A DNA stretch of 64,000 nt from Taibaiella soli (GTDB lineage: Bacteria; Bacteroidota; Bacteroidia; Chitinophagales; Chitinophagaceae), in assembly GCF_003236175.1 (NCBI RefSeq), contig NZ_QKTW01000016.1:128482-192481 (forward strand), given 5' to 3'. Within the stretch, counting starts at the first letter, position 1, and every line of letters begins with the position of its first letter. Below the pieces are notes generated by a model that saw nothing but the letters and a program-made list of their open reading frames with translations, did not search any database and had not been told where the DNA came from. This document shows, in pieces, positions 28,901 to 36,506 of the stretch. The translations under genes and the position numbers were made by a program.

Positions 28901-31048
28901 CACAATTCCGCGAATGCGGGACTCTGTCGTAGAAAAACCGATCGCTTGCATATCGATGCTATCCACATTAAGATCGGCCACAAACCCGGGATATTTATTG
29001 CCGAAATCAGCATTGGCCACCAGCGAAAACTTTGCATTTTTATCGGTAGAAACAAAATGGACATTGCCTTTTTTTGCTGCAACATTTCCGTCCAGTGTAA
29101 TACCGGTATAAGTATATCCTTTAATCGTCGCAGACTGTATCCCGCCTTTCACATTTGCCGTCATGCTATGTACATCAAAGCTGCTGCCCTTTACAGAAAA
29201 CGTGGATGTAATCTTGCCCAGGTTTTGTTCTTGTTTTAAAATGCGACCGAGATTGAGTGCATCTGTACGCAGATAAAGATCATAACGCTCCCTGTTTTTG
29301 CCCGGCGACATCAACACATATCCGTTCAGGTAAGCCTTACCGTCGGTGCTCATAAACATGAGCTGCATTTTATAATCTTTCGTTGTGCCGGTTACACGCC
29401 CTGTAAGCCCAAATGCGTCAGGCAAACGGATCTGATCATTTACGCTTTTCGGAAGAAAAGACTCGAGATCTGTCCGGGATGATTGTAATTTTTGAATGTT
29501 GAAATCATACGCAATTCGGTTTGCATCCGGCACACCCAGTAATTTGCCTTTCATGGCTACTTCTGTGCGTCCTAATCCAGAGAGATTAAATTTATCGATG
29601 GCCAGATTTCCTAACGTGCCCTGCAACACCGCATCTAGTTTCAGGTGTCCGTTTTTATTCTTCCGGATAAGATCGTAATCGGCCATTGAAGGCATAAAAA
29701 TCAAAATGTCTTTTACTCCGACCACACTTTTCTGCACATTGATTTTAAGCTGCATCGCCTGCATATTCTTCTGCAACGCCGTAAGCGAAGCATAACCAAT
29801 CTGGATATAGTTCTGGATAACTGTTTGATCGGTTTGCAGCAGCAGATTCCGCAGGTAAGCCCCTTTACTGTAATATGCAAATTGAGTTTTCAGCTCCCGC
29901 AGATCGAAACCTGATTTTTCTTTGACGGAAAGATGTTTGATATTGCCCGAAATAGTATCACTGGTGTATAACAAGTCTTCCGCATCAAGATTTAGATTTT
30001 GTGCGTTAAGATGCATATAATCCATTCCGGATTTTTGCTTCGGACTATTTTCATCGTCCATCACATAGCTGACATTGTTCAGTTTTCCCTCGGTTAACTG
30101 AACACGCCAATTCGAAGAACTTGCAGTATCCGGTGTTACAGTCGCGGTTTTCTTTGGAGCTGTCTTCCCCATCCATATCTTCACAGCTGTATTGGCAAGC
30201 TGTAATGAACTCAGGTCGATGAACTGTTTCTTTAGGCTAAACTCTTTGGGTTTTAGCGCAAGACGTCCAACATTTATGTCGAAGAGAAATTTACTAAGGT
30301 TATCTCCATAAGTAAATGTCGTTTTATCGATTTCTATCTCGTCGGCGGCCAGGTGAAAATCAGCGCCCGCAGAAGTATCTGTAGATGGTGGCAAATAAGA
30401 AGTGTCCTGATAAAAGCTGGTTTGCAATCCGGAGACTGCCAGTTTCTTTATGCCGAAATCCATTTTTGTCAGATCAATCTTTCGCAGTGTTAATCGGAGC
30501 TGATCCAATTTGACGGCTAATTTCATGCCTGCAGTTTCGTCATCAAAACGGATGCGGATATTATCAAAGTTGATTTTGTCTACATCAAATTTCAGACTGC
30601 TGGTATCATTTACTTTTTTTGCTTCCGCAGGAGAAGGTGTTTTAGGTTCGCCAACAAAAGCATGAATGATATAAGCAAAATTGTAGTTGGTATCCGGCGC
30701 ATGACGATAAATATGCGCATTCAATCCTTCCAGTTCCAATTGCTGCACCACTACTTTGCTGGAAATAAGCGCCAGCATGTTGATGTCGACTCTCAGCTTC
30801 GCAGCTGCCAGCAATGTATCTTTTGCCTGATCCTTAAACAGCACGCTGTCCAACTCAATCATTTTCGGCAGCCGGTAATTTATCGCACCGATATATACTT
30901 CTGTTTTGAGCTTCTTGGTGAGGAATGCTACGGCTTGCTTACGCACGAAATTTTTGCCCGACGGAGTCTGTAACCAGATGACTACTCCGATCAGTAAAAG
31001 CAGGATACTACCAATGACATATCCGACAATTTTAAAAAACTTCCGCAT
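25973..31048 (-). CDS. tamB: Translocation/assembly module TamB
   Basis: At 1691 residues this is a full-size AsmA-like TamB. A single N-terminal membrane helix (IVGYVIGSILLLLIGVVIW) anchors it in the inner membrane, a long stretch of beta-taco repeats spans the periplasm, and the DUF490/TamB domain occupies about the last 450 residues (LKGQIMQPEISFDIELPEGK, then DLSVDLATQ and YNVRVYRTD). The C-terminus is a Lys/Gln-rich tail. It lies directly upstream of tamL with overlap. TamB-like proteins are thought to move phospholipid between the membranes and to support outer-membrane protein assembly. An imperfect -7 box (TAACTTTC) precedes the start. Confidence 0.92.
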   Translation of the reverse strand: MRKFFKIVGYVIGSILLLLIGVVIWLQTPSGKNFVRKQAVAFLTKKLKTEVYIGAINYRLPKMIELDSVLFKDQAKDTLLAAAKLRVDINMLALISSKVVVQQLELEGLNAHIYRHAPDTNYNFAYIIHAFVGEPKTPSPAEAKKVNDTSSLKFDVDKINFDNIRIRFDDETAGMKLAVKLDQLRLTLRKIDLTKMDFGIKKLAVSGLQTSFYQDTSYLPPSTDTSAGADFHLAADEIEIDKTTFTYGDNLSKFLFDINVGRLALKPKEFSLKKQFIDLSSLQLANTAVKIWMGKTAPKKTATVTPDTASSSNWRVQLTEGKLNNVSYVMDDENSPKQKSGMDYMHLNAQNLNLDAEDLLYTSDTISGNIKHLSVKEKSGFDLRELKTQFAYYSKGAYLRNLLLQTDQTVIQNYIQIGYASLTALQKNMQAMQLKINVQKSVVGVKDILIFMPSMADYDLIRKNKNGHLKLDAVLQGTLGNLAIDKFNLSGLGRTEVAMKGKLLGVPDANRIAYDFNIQKLQSSRTDLESFLPKSVNDQIRLPDAFGLTGRVTGTTKDYKMQLMFMSTDGKAYLNGYVLMSPGKNRERYDLYLRTDALNLGRILKQEQNLGKITSTFSVKGSSFDVHSMTANVKGGIQSATIKGYTYTGITLDGNVAAKKGNVHFVSTDKNAKFSLVANADFGNKYPGFVADLNVDSIDMQAIGFSTTESRIRGIVHADVPVLNVDYPQGVITMRDLVIVNDGQRFFQDSLYVASTPQDSLNHIKIDLRVLQANIDGHLALSQIGNVVQDHLNRHYTVKKIVDVKNKKQVKIVPVKVPDNYDLTLNAFMVDGPLIHTLAPGLTRVDTLKIAGRLDPKTMKLNASLARLNYASNRIRGVKANIEEADSSLNYDVVVARFSRGNLRLVNTTLKGSLTSDEITAALNVQDTAKKDRFALSAKMSQDGDDRTITLGNRLLLNYEEWSVKEGNKFVIGPKGFYAQGIDISHEKELLSINSKAATYNAPMSIDINNFRIANVTGIISSPDTLLADGVVSGTVDLNQISPDLMMAADLKIHNLTVLNDTIGDLTAKAESKNANSINTSVAITGYGNDIQLDGMYYIQPVDGNNFDFQLKMNALALKSMESLAGGQIKNSSGFLRGNLAIKGTTDAPKITGTLNTDKLETTVTMLNADFHMPGEKINFDEKGIQFDKFRILDSAGNAFTINGYVLTEDYSNMNLDLQLTAKKWRALHSQAKDNKLFYGDVYLSSKLHITGPLSAIDVDGDLGILNGTNFTLALPDKDPEIEKGNGVVVFINPRDKGRNRILLPKTDTIKRAKVSPGSGINVNVNIEDNAQFNVIVDQGTGDRLTVKGKASLNASVTAGGVVGLTGEYELKSGSYQLHYNMLNRTFNIKPGSMITFAGDPIDGTRLDITAVYVAQAAPYDLVAKQVPDQSQLNYYKQRLPFDVDLILKGQIMQPEISFDIELPEGKNYRLSSDGVDLVRNRLTQLRTEPSEMNKQVFALLILNSFVGEDPLSSGAGGSVEFAAKQSVSSFISDQLNRYASSLVKGVDLSVDLATQEDYTSGERAERTDLNIAASKSLLNDRLTVTVGNNFELSGPQSSNNQQASLIPGNLSADYKLTTDGRYNVRVYRTDQDAGALEGYVTETGVNFIVNLDYNRFKNLFNRKKRQRQREEQKKLMDQKTNDTTNAQQKK

Positions 31049-31138
31049 CAGTGAGAAAGTTACAAAAATCGTTCCAGATGACCTTCATTACCATATGTGT
31101 TACAAAATCGCTGATGTTATATTGAGCATAGTTTAAGG

Positions 31139-31166
31139 GTGAGTTGTGAATTGTCAATTGTGCGTA
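31139..31166 (+). repeat. Heptanucleotide repeat, site B
   Basis: Three clear units (GTGAGTT, GTGAATT, GTCAATT) and a fourth degenerate one follow in phase. It lies about 90 bases upstream of the tamB start. Confidence 0.7.
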
Positions 31167-31306
31167 CCAAACATGACGCGCGTTACCAACGCCGTGACGG
31201 TAAATCACCAGCCTTGGATTCGTTGAAACGTCAACCAGAGACTGACCATGTGTCAGACATCCCAACAGTCGTGTTGAGATTAATTTCTGCACTAGTTTCT
31301 AAATGC

Positions 31307-31343
31307 AAAAACGGTCGGGCGACTAAAAGTCGTCCGACCGTTT
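31307..31343 (-). terminator. Intrinsic terminator of the MbnP/MbnH operon
   Basis: A 16-base stem at 31309-31324 and 31328-31343 (core CGGTCGG, one position G·U on the plus strand) has a three-base loop. On the minus strand it is followed by TTTTTGC. It lies about 100 bases after the stop of the MbnH-like gene. Confidence 0.85.
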
Positions 31344-31403
31344 GATTATGTTATTGCGGGACACCTCGTTCCTCGGCGTGACAAACGCGAGAGGATTAAC
31401 GCG

Positions 31404-31437
31404 GTCACTGTCAATTATCAATTGTCAACTGTCCATT
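31404..31437 (+). repeat. Heptanucleotide repeat, site C
   Basis: GTCAATT, ATCAATT, GTCAACT and GTCCATT follow in phase after a six-base GTCACT. The array ends two bases before the stop codon of the MbnH-like gene. Confidence 0.7.
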
Positions 31438-31439
31438 GT

Positions 31440-32489
31440 TTACTTCGGTTCTGCGAAACGTGGATCTTTAACGAACGTCGTATCTGTAAGTGTTTTTAGA
31501 AATGCAATGATATCCTGCTTTTCATTGTCTGTCATCTGAATACCATTGCGCAGCGAAGTGTCCAGAGTTGCAGACTGATAAATGCCGGTTCTATAATGTT
31601 CCAGCATCGCATCCAGCGTATTAAAACGACCATCGTGTGTATACGGACGCGTGAGGTCTACGTTACGCAATGATGGCACTTTAAATTTACGCATGTCTTC
31701 CGCCAGACCAGTAATATGTGCGCGTCCGCTGTCATTGAGCGAGGCGTCCGGTATTAAGCCATTGTTACGAAATGAATAATCGGTAAACATCGGCTCTTTA
31801 TGACAGCTACCGCACTTGGCACGGAATAACGTCAGACCATTTAGCTCTTGCGCAGACAAGCTACCTGTACCACGCGCATACTGATCGTAACGGGAATTAC
31901 TGGAAATCATAGCACCCATAAACTGAGCCAGCGCTTTAAAAATCCGTTGTGAATTGACCTCCTGATCACCAAAAACAGCTTTAAACCGTTTGATGTAATC
32001 AGCATCAGCACCGACTTTTGCAATTACTTCGGGCATCGTTTCGTCCATCTCTACCGGATTCTCAATCGGGTTGATTGGTTGGTTTTCCATATTAATCACA
32101 CCACCGTCCCAAAAGAAAGTAGGCAACCATGCTTCATTAAATAAACCAGGTGCATTCCGCTTTCCGAACAAACCATTAATGCCATGACTCAGCGGATGAT
32201 CCAGATGCGAAAAAGCAGCGAACTGCTGGTGACAACTCGCACAGGAAATCGTATTGTCGCGCGACAAGCGGGTATCGTAAAACAATTTCCTGCCCAGCTG
32301 AAAACCATCTTGTGTCAACACATTGTTCTGAAAAGTGTACACAGGTTGCGGCCAGCCCTGCGGCACTTCAAATGCTACAGGCCCACCGTTGTCTTGCTGT
32401 GGATCCAGCGACGGATCTGGCTTACAGCCAACAACCGCCACTACTATCCAACAGGCTACAAACAATATTATTCCTAGATTTTTCTTCAT
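31440..32489 (-). CDS. MbnH-like di-heme cytochrome c peroxidase family lipoprotein
   Basis: The start MKKNLGIILF at 32489 gives a signal peptide with lipobox VVGC (Cys22). An upstream in-frame start at 32564 would overlap the preceding gene by 62 bases. Two c-type heme sites are present, CASCH at residues 83-87 and CGSCH at 226-230, as in the MauG/bacterial cytochrome c peroxidase family. Family motifs SHGINGLFGKRNAPGL and the PIENPVEM segment are also visible. In the best-studied relatives (MbnH), this enzyme converts a Trp of the partner MbnP to kynurenine, which creates a copper site. The MbnP-like gene directly upstream, 13 bases away, makes that assignment more likely than a plain peroxidase. 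Confidence 0.88.
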   Translation of the reverse strand: MKKNLGIILFVACWIVVAVVGCKPDPSLDPQQDNGGPVAFEVPQGWPQPVYTFQNNVLTQDGFQLGRKLFYDTRLSRDNTISCASCHQQFAAFSHLDHPLSHGINGLFGKRNAPGLFNEAWLPTFFWDGGVINMENQPINPIENPVEMDETMPEVIAKVGADADYIKRFKAVFGDQEVNSQRIFKALAQFMGAMISSNSRYDQYARGTGSLSAQELNGLTLFRAKCGSCHKEPMFTDYSFRNNGLIPDASLNDSGRAHITGLAEDMRKFKVPSLRNVDLTRPYTHDGRFNTLDAMLEHYRTGIYQSATLDTSLRNGIQMTDNEKQDIIAFLKTLTDTTFVKDPRFAEPK

Positions 32490-32502
32490 CGCAAAAAGGC
32501 AA

Positions 32503-33261
32503 TTAAGCGCCAGCGTACGTAATGGTAAACATATTTGCGTAATTATCCGAAATCGATTTTGCATCAGCGCCTGGCATGTGAATAATCATCAGGTTCGAGA
32601 AATCAATTTTGTTCGGCGAATTAAACAATTGCAGTACATCGGCCTGCAGGTGCACATGCGGCGTACTTGTATTTACCTGTATCGCCTGTGGGAAATTGAG
32701 CGTAATTGTTTTCAGCACGCTGTTCGCGCCCGAAAAACCTCCACAGTGAAACATCAGTTTCCCATCAGGCTGTGTTGACTTAGGAGAATTTCCTTCAAAC
32801 TTGAGCATGATGTAACCGGTATTCCAGCTCCAGAACATTCCGTTTACCGGGTCTAACGCACCGGTCTGCGCACCAGACACATTGTGCAAACTATCTACTC
32901 CAATGGTAAAAGTGATCGAAGAATAACTTCCGTTAGGGACATCGCTCATATCGAAACTCGTAGAAGTAAGATCTTCCTGTTGCACCAGATGATAGCTGTT
33001 TGCCTCTGTATAAGTTGCACCATTAGCGGATTTCAAGGAAACATTACTGATATAGTAATTAAAACGGCTTACAGTAAACGAATCACCATTAGCATTTGTA
33101 TACCATTGGTTATTCAGATTAAGGTTACTACCGCCGGCTACGTTAAAAAACTCCAGCTTTACTTTACCGGTTGGTGTTGTTTCGTCTTTTTTGTGGCAGG
33201 CAGAAAGCGCTACCATCGCGGCGAACGACAGCATGCTCCATATTTTTGTTTTAGTTCTCAT
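32503..33261 (-). CDS. MbnP family copper-binding lipoprotein (first copy)
   Basis: This 252-residue lipoprotein (lipobox ALSAC, Cys22) carries the MbnP-like domain: VSRFNYYISNVSL, then GSYSSITFTIGVDSLHN, GALDPVNGMFWSWNTGYI (Trp144 and Trp146) and a His-containing strand (TPHVHLQADV). In characterised MbnP, a Trp is oxidised to kynurenine by MbnH and takes part in copper binding. Here an MbnH-like gene follows immediately. Which of the two Trp would be modified cannot be told without an alignment. It is a periplasm-facing or surface lipoprotein. Confidence 0.88.
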   Translation of the reverse strand: MRTKTKIWSMLSFAAMVALSACHKKDETTPTGKVKLEFFNVAGGSNLNLNNQWYTNANGDSFTVSRFNYYISNVSLKSANGATYTEANSYHLVQQEDLTSTSFDMSDVPNGSYSSITFTIGVDSLHNVSGAQTGALDPVNGMFWSWNTGYIMLKFEGNSPKSTQPDGKLMFHCGGFSGANSVLKTITLNFPQAIQVNTSTPHVHLQADVLQLFNSPNKIDFSNLMIIHMPGADAKSISDNYANMFTITYAGA

Positions 33262-33298
33262 TGAATTCGTTTTATGTCTTTAAAGACGTTTAAAAATC

Positions 33299-33712
33299 TT
33301 AATTGTTTGGCGCCTGTTGTTGTATCCATTTCAGCACTAGCGAAATGGTGCAATTATCCAGCTTTCCTGTAGGGGGCATTGGATCTGCCGTTGAGGTCAA
33401 CTGGCTATACAACAGACTTGCCGTTGGTGTTGCAGTGTTGATGTAACCCGTCCCTGGCTTCATCAGTGCAGCATATGCAATTCCTGAATCCAGATTCAGA
33501 TTACCGGTCGGTGCACTTCCTGTATGACAACCAGATAAGGCGCAATTTTGCCGAAGCACCGGAACAATATCCCGTGCAAATGAAACGGTGTTGACAGTAT
33601 CTGTGTAACACCCAACTGGCGCTGGTGACGCCGTTTTTGAATCATCATGCTTGCAACTCGCGATGATTGTAGCAATCATTATTACTCCAAAAAAAAGAAT
33701 TCTATTCTTCAT
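33299..33712 (-). CDS. Cytochrome c-like lipoprotein with a CX4CH heme motif
   Basis: The start MKNRILFFG at 33712 (an in-frame start at 33733 gives a poorer signal peptide) leads to the lipobox IIASC (Cys20). The mature 118 residues contain RQNCALSGCHTG, a CX4CH heme-attachment-like motif (C57, C62, H63) instead of the normal CXXCH. A later Met in DPMPPTG could be the sixth heme ligand. The pattern is common in Bacteroidota cytochrome-like proteins, but covalent heme binding is not proven by it. It overlaps the second MbnP-like gene by 11 bases, so it belongs to the same operon and may carry electrons to or from the MbnH-like enzyme. Confidence 0.75.
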   Translation of the reverse strand: MKNRILFFGVIMIATIIASCKHDDSKTASPAPVGCYTDTVNTVSFARDIVPVLRQNCALSGCHTGSAPTGNLNLDSGIAYAALMKPGTGYINTATPTASLLYSQLTSTADPMPPTGKLDNCTISLVLKWIQQQAPNN

Positions 33713-34493
33713 ACTTAAACATAGACGGTACATTACTGCTAATGGTATTGCTCACAGCAGAATTATTATCTGCAGCAGTTTTTACAGACAGGTTTGCACT
33801 ATTATTGAGTGATACACCACTTAGCAATTTGGAGTAATCAATAATGATATGTACAAACTGCGATTGATCTTTTGCAATAGAATAAACCGGTGTGTGATCA
33901 GGCATAGTAACGGTGTTCAAGTGTCCATTGGTTCCGATCTTGTACGTAAATGGCTGCATTAAAGCAGTACTTCCGTTGCCGCCTGCAGTCGTATCTACAC
34001 TTCCTTCCAGATCTACGAATACATAACCATCAGGTTGTGCACTGCTGCCAAACCACATATCGGAATGATTAAGCGCGCTGTCTGTTGCAGTTGGTGTTTT
34101 TGCATTTGTCGCAGCATCCAGACCTACATTAAACATGATCGATTTATAAGAACCCGTTGGCACTTTCGCCAGGAAATAAGATTCTGTTTCCAGATCTTTC
34201 AGGATAATCACAGCATTCGGCAACGCGTATTGAGTGCCATCTGTTTTAATCATCCGGATGTTCGACAAATACAATTGTGCCTTGCTCAGCGAAATCTGGC
34301 GACCGTTGGCATCTGGATAAGCCGTACCGTAATCATCAACTTCATTAGAGTCGATATTTGTGTGCAGGTGAATGTACACAGAACCGCTGTCTACGCTGGT
34401 TGTGTTGTTATTGTTGTCGTCATTTTTCTTACAGGAAGTGCCGGCGAGCGTAAATGCTGCTGCAACAGTAAGGATCGTAAGGATTTGTTTCAT
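33702..34493 (-). CDS. MbnP family lipoprotein (second copy)
   Basis: This 263-residue lipoprotein (lipobox AGTSC, Cys21) has the same fold cues as the first MbnP copy: SLSKAQLYLSNIRMI, TGSYKSIMFNVGLD, and SDMWFGSSAQPDGYVFVDLEG with a single Trp at 147, followed by FVHIIIDYSKLL. A low-complexity Asp/Asn stretch follows the Cys. The sequence is only distantly similar to the other copy, so the two are probably not a recent duplication. The motif around the Trp differs (DMWFG against MFWSWN), which suggests a different metal site or partner. Confidence 0.8.
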   Translation of the reverse strand: MKQILTILTVAAAFTLAGTSCKKNDDNNNNTTSVDSGSVYIHLHTNIDSNEVDDYGTAYPDANGRQISLSKAQLYLSNIRMIKTDGTQYALPNAVIILKDLETESYFLAKVPTGSYKSIMFNVGLDAATNAKTPTATDSALNHSDMWFGSSAQPDGYVFVDLEGSVDTTAGGNGSTALMQPFTYKIGTNGHLNTVTMPDHTPVYSIAKDQSQFVHIIIDYSKLLSGVSLNNSANLSVKTAADNNSAVSNTISSNVPSMFKYEE

Positions 34494-34513
34494 TTGATTT
34501 TGGTTATTGTTTT

Positions 34514-34918
34514 TTAAGGATGTGTTTGTAAATAAATAGTTTTAGTAGCCACTGTTCCGTCGTGGTCCACAACAGCTATAAGGTCCAATCGCAGACTGGT
34601 TGCCTGTGCCACACTATTAAACCAGGTATCGCTGATATCAAAATGATCATCGTGTACGTGTTCGGCATCATCATAAACGATAAAGCCAGTAGATGTATCC
34701 GTGATCTTCAGCTCGTAACCGTGCAATTCTGTAACGAAGGTTACTTTGGCATTAATGTGAACACTGTCTCCTTGCTGAAAAATCTGTCCCGGATTTGGTG
34801 ACATAATAGTCATCTGAACCTGATCTGCAGTGGCTGGTGTATTATCTTTTTTCTGACAGGAAGTTGCACCGATCGCCAATAAAATAATACCCAGAATTCC
34901 TGTTTTAAGAAAGCGCAT
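34514..34918 (-). CDS. His-containing lipoprotein with Ig-like fold
   Basis: This 134-residue lipoprotein (lipobox GATSC, Cys21) has beta-strand-like sequence consistent with a small immunoglobulin-like domain (PNPGQIFQQGDSVHINAKV, then LHGYELKITD). A His cluster, EHVHDDHFD (H87, H89, H92), and a nearby Trp (DTWFN) could form a metal site. I cannot name the family with certainty. DUF4625-like sequences have a similar outline. It lies between the barrel gene and the second MbnP gene with short gaps (27 and 20 bases), so it is part of the metal/redox operon. Confidence 0.65.
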   Translation of the reverse strand: MRFLKTGILGIILLAIGATSCQKKDNTPATADQVQMTIMSPNPGQIFQQGDSVHINAKVTFVTELHGYELKITDTSTGFIVYDDAEHVHDDHFDISDTWFNSVAQATSLRLDLIAVVDHDGTVATKTIYLQTHP

Positions 34919-34945
34919 TGTAAAATTTTTTATTACTGTATTGAA

Positions 34946-35869
34946 TTAAAAAAGAAAGAAAAAGCCAGTTTCCAGACGTGTTTTAGTGACTACATTACCT
35001 TCCGCATAGTTTTGCGCAATGGGCAATGAATAAGTCAGCTGCAAACCAAACTGTTTGTAATAAGCCTGTGCTCCCGCTGATGCATAGAAAATACTGCCGC
35101 CAGTCTGCTCATTAAGCCAGTGACGGGAATAATTATCATAGTCGTGCAGCGTATATTCATAACGGAAACCTGCCTGTGGCAATAGCTTCCATTTGCTTTT
35201 CTGCCACCAGTAAAAGCCCATCAATCCGGTACCAAGACGGTTGCCATACTTATAATCGTATTTATTCGCCGTCGTCAGTGTGTAAGTTGCATCAAGGTTA
35301 ATGCCTGCTTTTTTATAACGGATTGTATAATTGGCATTGGTGATAAAATCCCAGGAGCCAGTTCCTGGCTGCGTATTCGGCAACCCGAGTTTGTCCATTT
35401 CGGTAATACCCGTGTATTTACCGGTCGGTGCTTTTACGCCGCCGCCAACCCAGAGCGATTGCTGCCATTTCTTGTCTTTATACTTTTCCGGCGCAATAAT
35501 AGAAACTGTGGCCAGCGCAGAAGCATCACCGATGCCGCTGGAATAAGTGCGCACACCATCTTTTACCTGCAGATTTGTGGTATACGGAAGAAAAGCAAAA
35601 AGCTGTACGCGTTTGCTCAAATGATACCTTCCCCAAACCTGAAATGTGTTATAATATTCCGACGACGGTTCTTTAGGATCACTCGGAAGCAGGCCCGGAT
35701 GTGTACTGTTGATGCTGCGGTATTGATATTGGAGACCTATAAAATGGTTTTCATACTGGGGTAATATGCCCAGATATTGATTGCTCGCCGAGCATCCGCA
35801 TACATTGCAAGCCAAAGCATTGCCTGTTGCCAGAACGCCAAGCAGCAAACAACGAAGGAAATATTTCAT
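34946..35869 (-). CDS. Outer-membrane beta-barrel protein with N-terminal CxxCxC motif
   Basis: This 307-residue exported protein has a signal peptide ending at NALA and a mature N-terminus that begins directly with CNVCGCS (C21, C24, C26). The rest is made of alternating amphipathic strands with aromatic girdles (GRYHLSKRVQLFAFLPY, GGGVKAPTGKYTG, TGFFFLF at the end), which indicates an outer-membrane barrel of about 12 strands of the transporter or phenol-degradation MetA-like type. The terminal Cys cluster on the mature end suggests metal handling. The position at the head of the MbnP genes points to copper. Confidence 0.75.
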   Translation of the reverse strand: MKYFLRCLLLGVLATGNALACNVCGCSASNQYLGILPQYENHFIGLQYQYRSINSTHPGLLPSDPKEPSSEYYNTFQVWGRYHLSKRVQLFAFLPYTTNLQVKDGVRTYSSGIGDASALATVSIIAPEKYKDKKWQQSLWVGGGVKAPTGKYTGITEMDKLGLPNTQPGTGSWDFITNANYTIRYKKAGINLDATYTLTTANKYDYKYGNRLGTGLMGFYWWQKSKWKLLPQAGFRYEYTLHDYDNYSRHWLNEQTGGSIFYASAGAQAYYKQFGLQLTYSLPIAQNYAEGNVVTKTRLETGFFFLF

Positions 35870-35982
35870 CCTGAAATGTTTTGCTGATTACAATAAATGA
35901 ATGGAGCGCAATACTATACGCATATGCATGAGCTTCTGATTGTCAGAAACAGCTACAAAAAGGCGCATAAACGCGTGTAAAA

Positions 35983-36372
35983 TCAGCAGGAGAGCGGCGG
36001 ATGGAAAACGGATGAGAGCGGGTCGTATCCGGCCGGACAACGGAAATAACTATGGAATGTCTTTTCTTCGGAAGGATTGAAAACGCTGAAGGCAATCTTT
36101 TCAGGAATGATGCAAGGCGAAACTTCGATCTTATCCCATTTTACGGAAGGAAGATTCTTACCGGTATTTTGTTCGTTGCCTTCGTCTACTTTGTTGAGCT
36201 GTTTGCGGAGGTAACATTTACCGCAACAATGCATCTGTGGTTTGTCTTTGTTTTCACAAAGCTGCTGGGCCACATATTTTTTATTCCATTCGTACCAAGC
36301 CACTACGCCCAGCTTTACCGTACACTGGTAGCCGACGCAGAGCAATAATATGAACGCAATAAATTTTTGCAT
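35983..36372 (-). CDS. Small Cys-rich membrane-anchored protein at the head of the metal cluster
   Basis: This 129-residue protein has one N-terminal membrane helix (FIAFILLLCVGYQCTVKLGVV). It is followed by a conserved-looking block, WNKKYVAQQLCENKDKPQMHCCGKCYL, with Cys39, Cys49, Cys50, Cys53 and a His, that could bind a metal ion or a cluster. It ends in FHPPLSC. I have seen similar small proteins beside metal-receptor genes of Bacteroidota, but no function is known to me. It has its own -7 box and lies 113 bases upstream of the barrel gene on the same strand. Confidence 0.65.
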   Translation of the reverse strand: MQKFIAFILLLCVGYQCTVKLGVVAWYEWNKKYVAQQLCENKDKPQMHCCGKCYLRKQLNKVDEGNEQNTGKNLPSVKWDKIEVSPCIIPEKIAFSVFNPSEEKTFHSYFRCPAGYDPLSSVFHPPLSC

Positions 36373-36377
36373 TGATG

Positions 36378-36385
36378 CAAAGGTA
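36378..36385 (-). promoter_or_regulatory. -7 promoter box for the small Cys-rich protein
   Basis: The minus strand reads TACCTTTG, exact TAnnTTTG, ending six bases before the ATG at 36372. The same octamer is used at 8408-8415 ahead of the other small Cys protein. Confidence 0.55.
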
Positions 36386-36506
36386 GTGGCTGGAAATTTG
36401 ATTTAGGAAAAAAGACCCGGATTTTTTTCTGTCCACCAAAAGCGAATCATTTTCGCTAAATTACTGATTGGTAGTTTTCAGAAACAAACATCTAAACATT
36501 ATTCAC

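Larger units (their letters stand above)
31049..31439. other. 391-base intergenic region with repeats and a terminator
   Basis: This gap holds, from left to right, the tamB leader, heptamer site B, a stretch without recognised features, the terminator of the MbnH operon, a segment of the TTCGTTCCTCGGCG type (31349-31388) related to one at 53848-53910, and heptamer site C touching the MbnH stop codon. No gene is supported. Confidence 0.6.
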
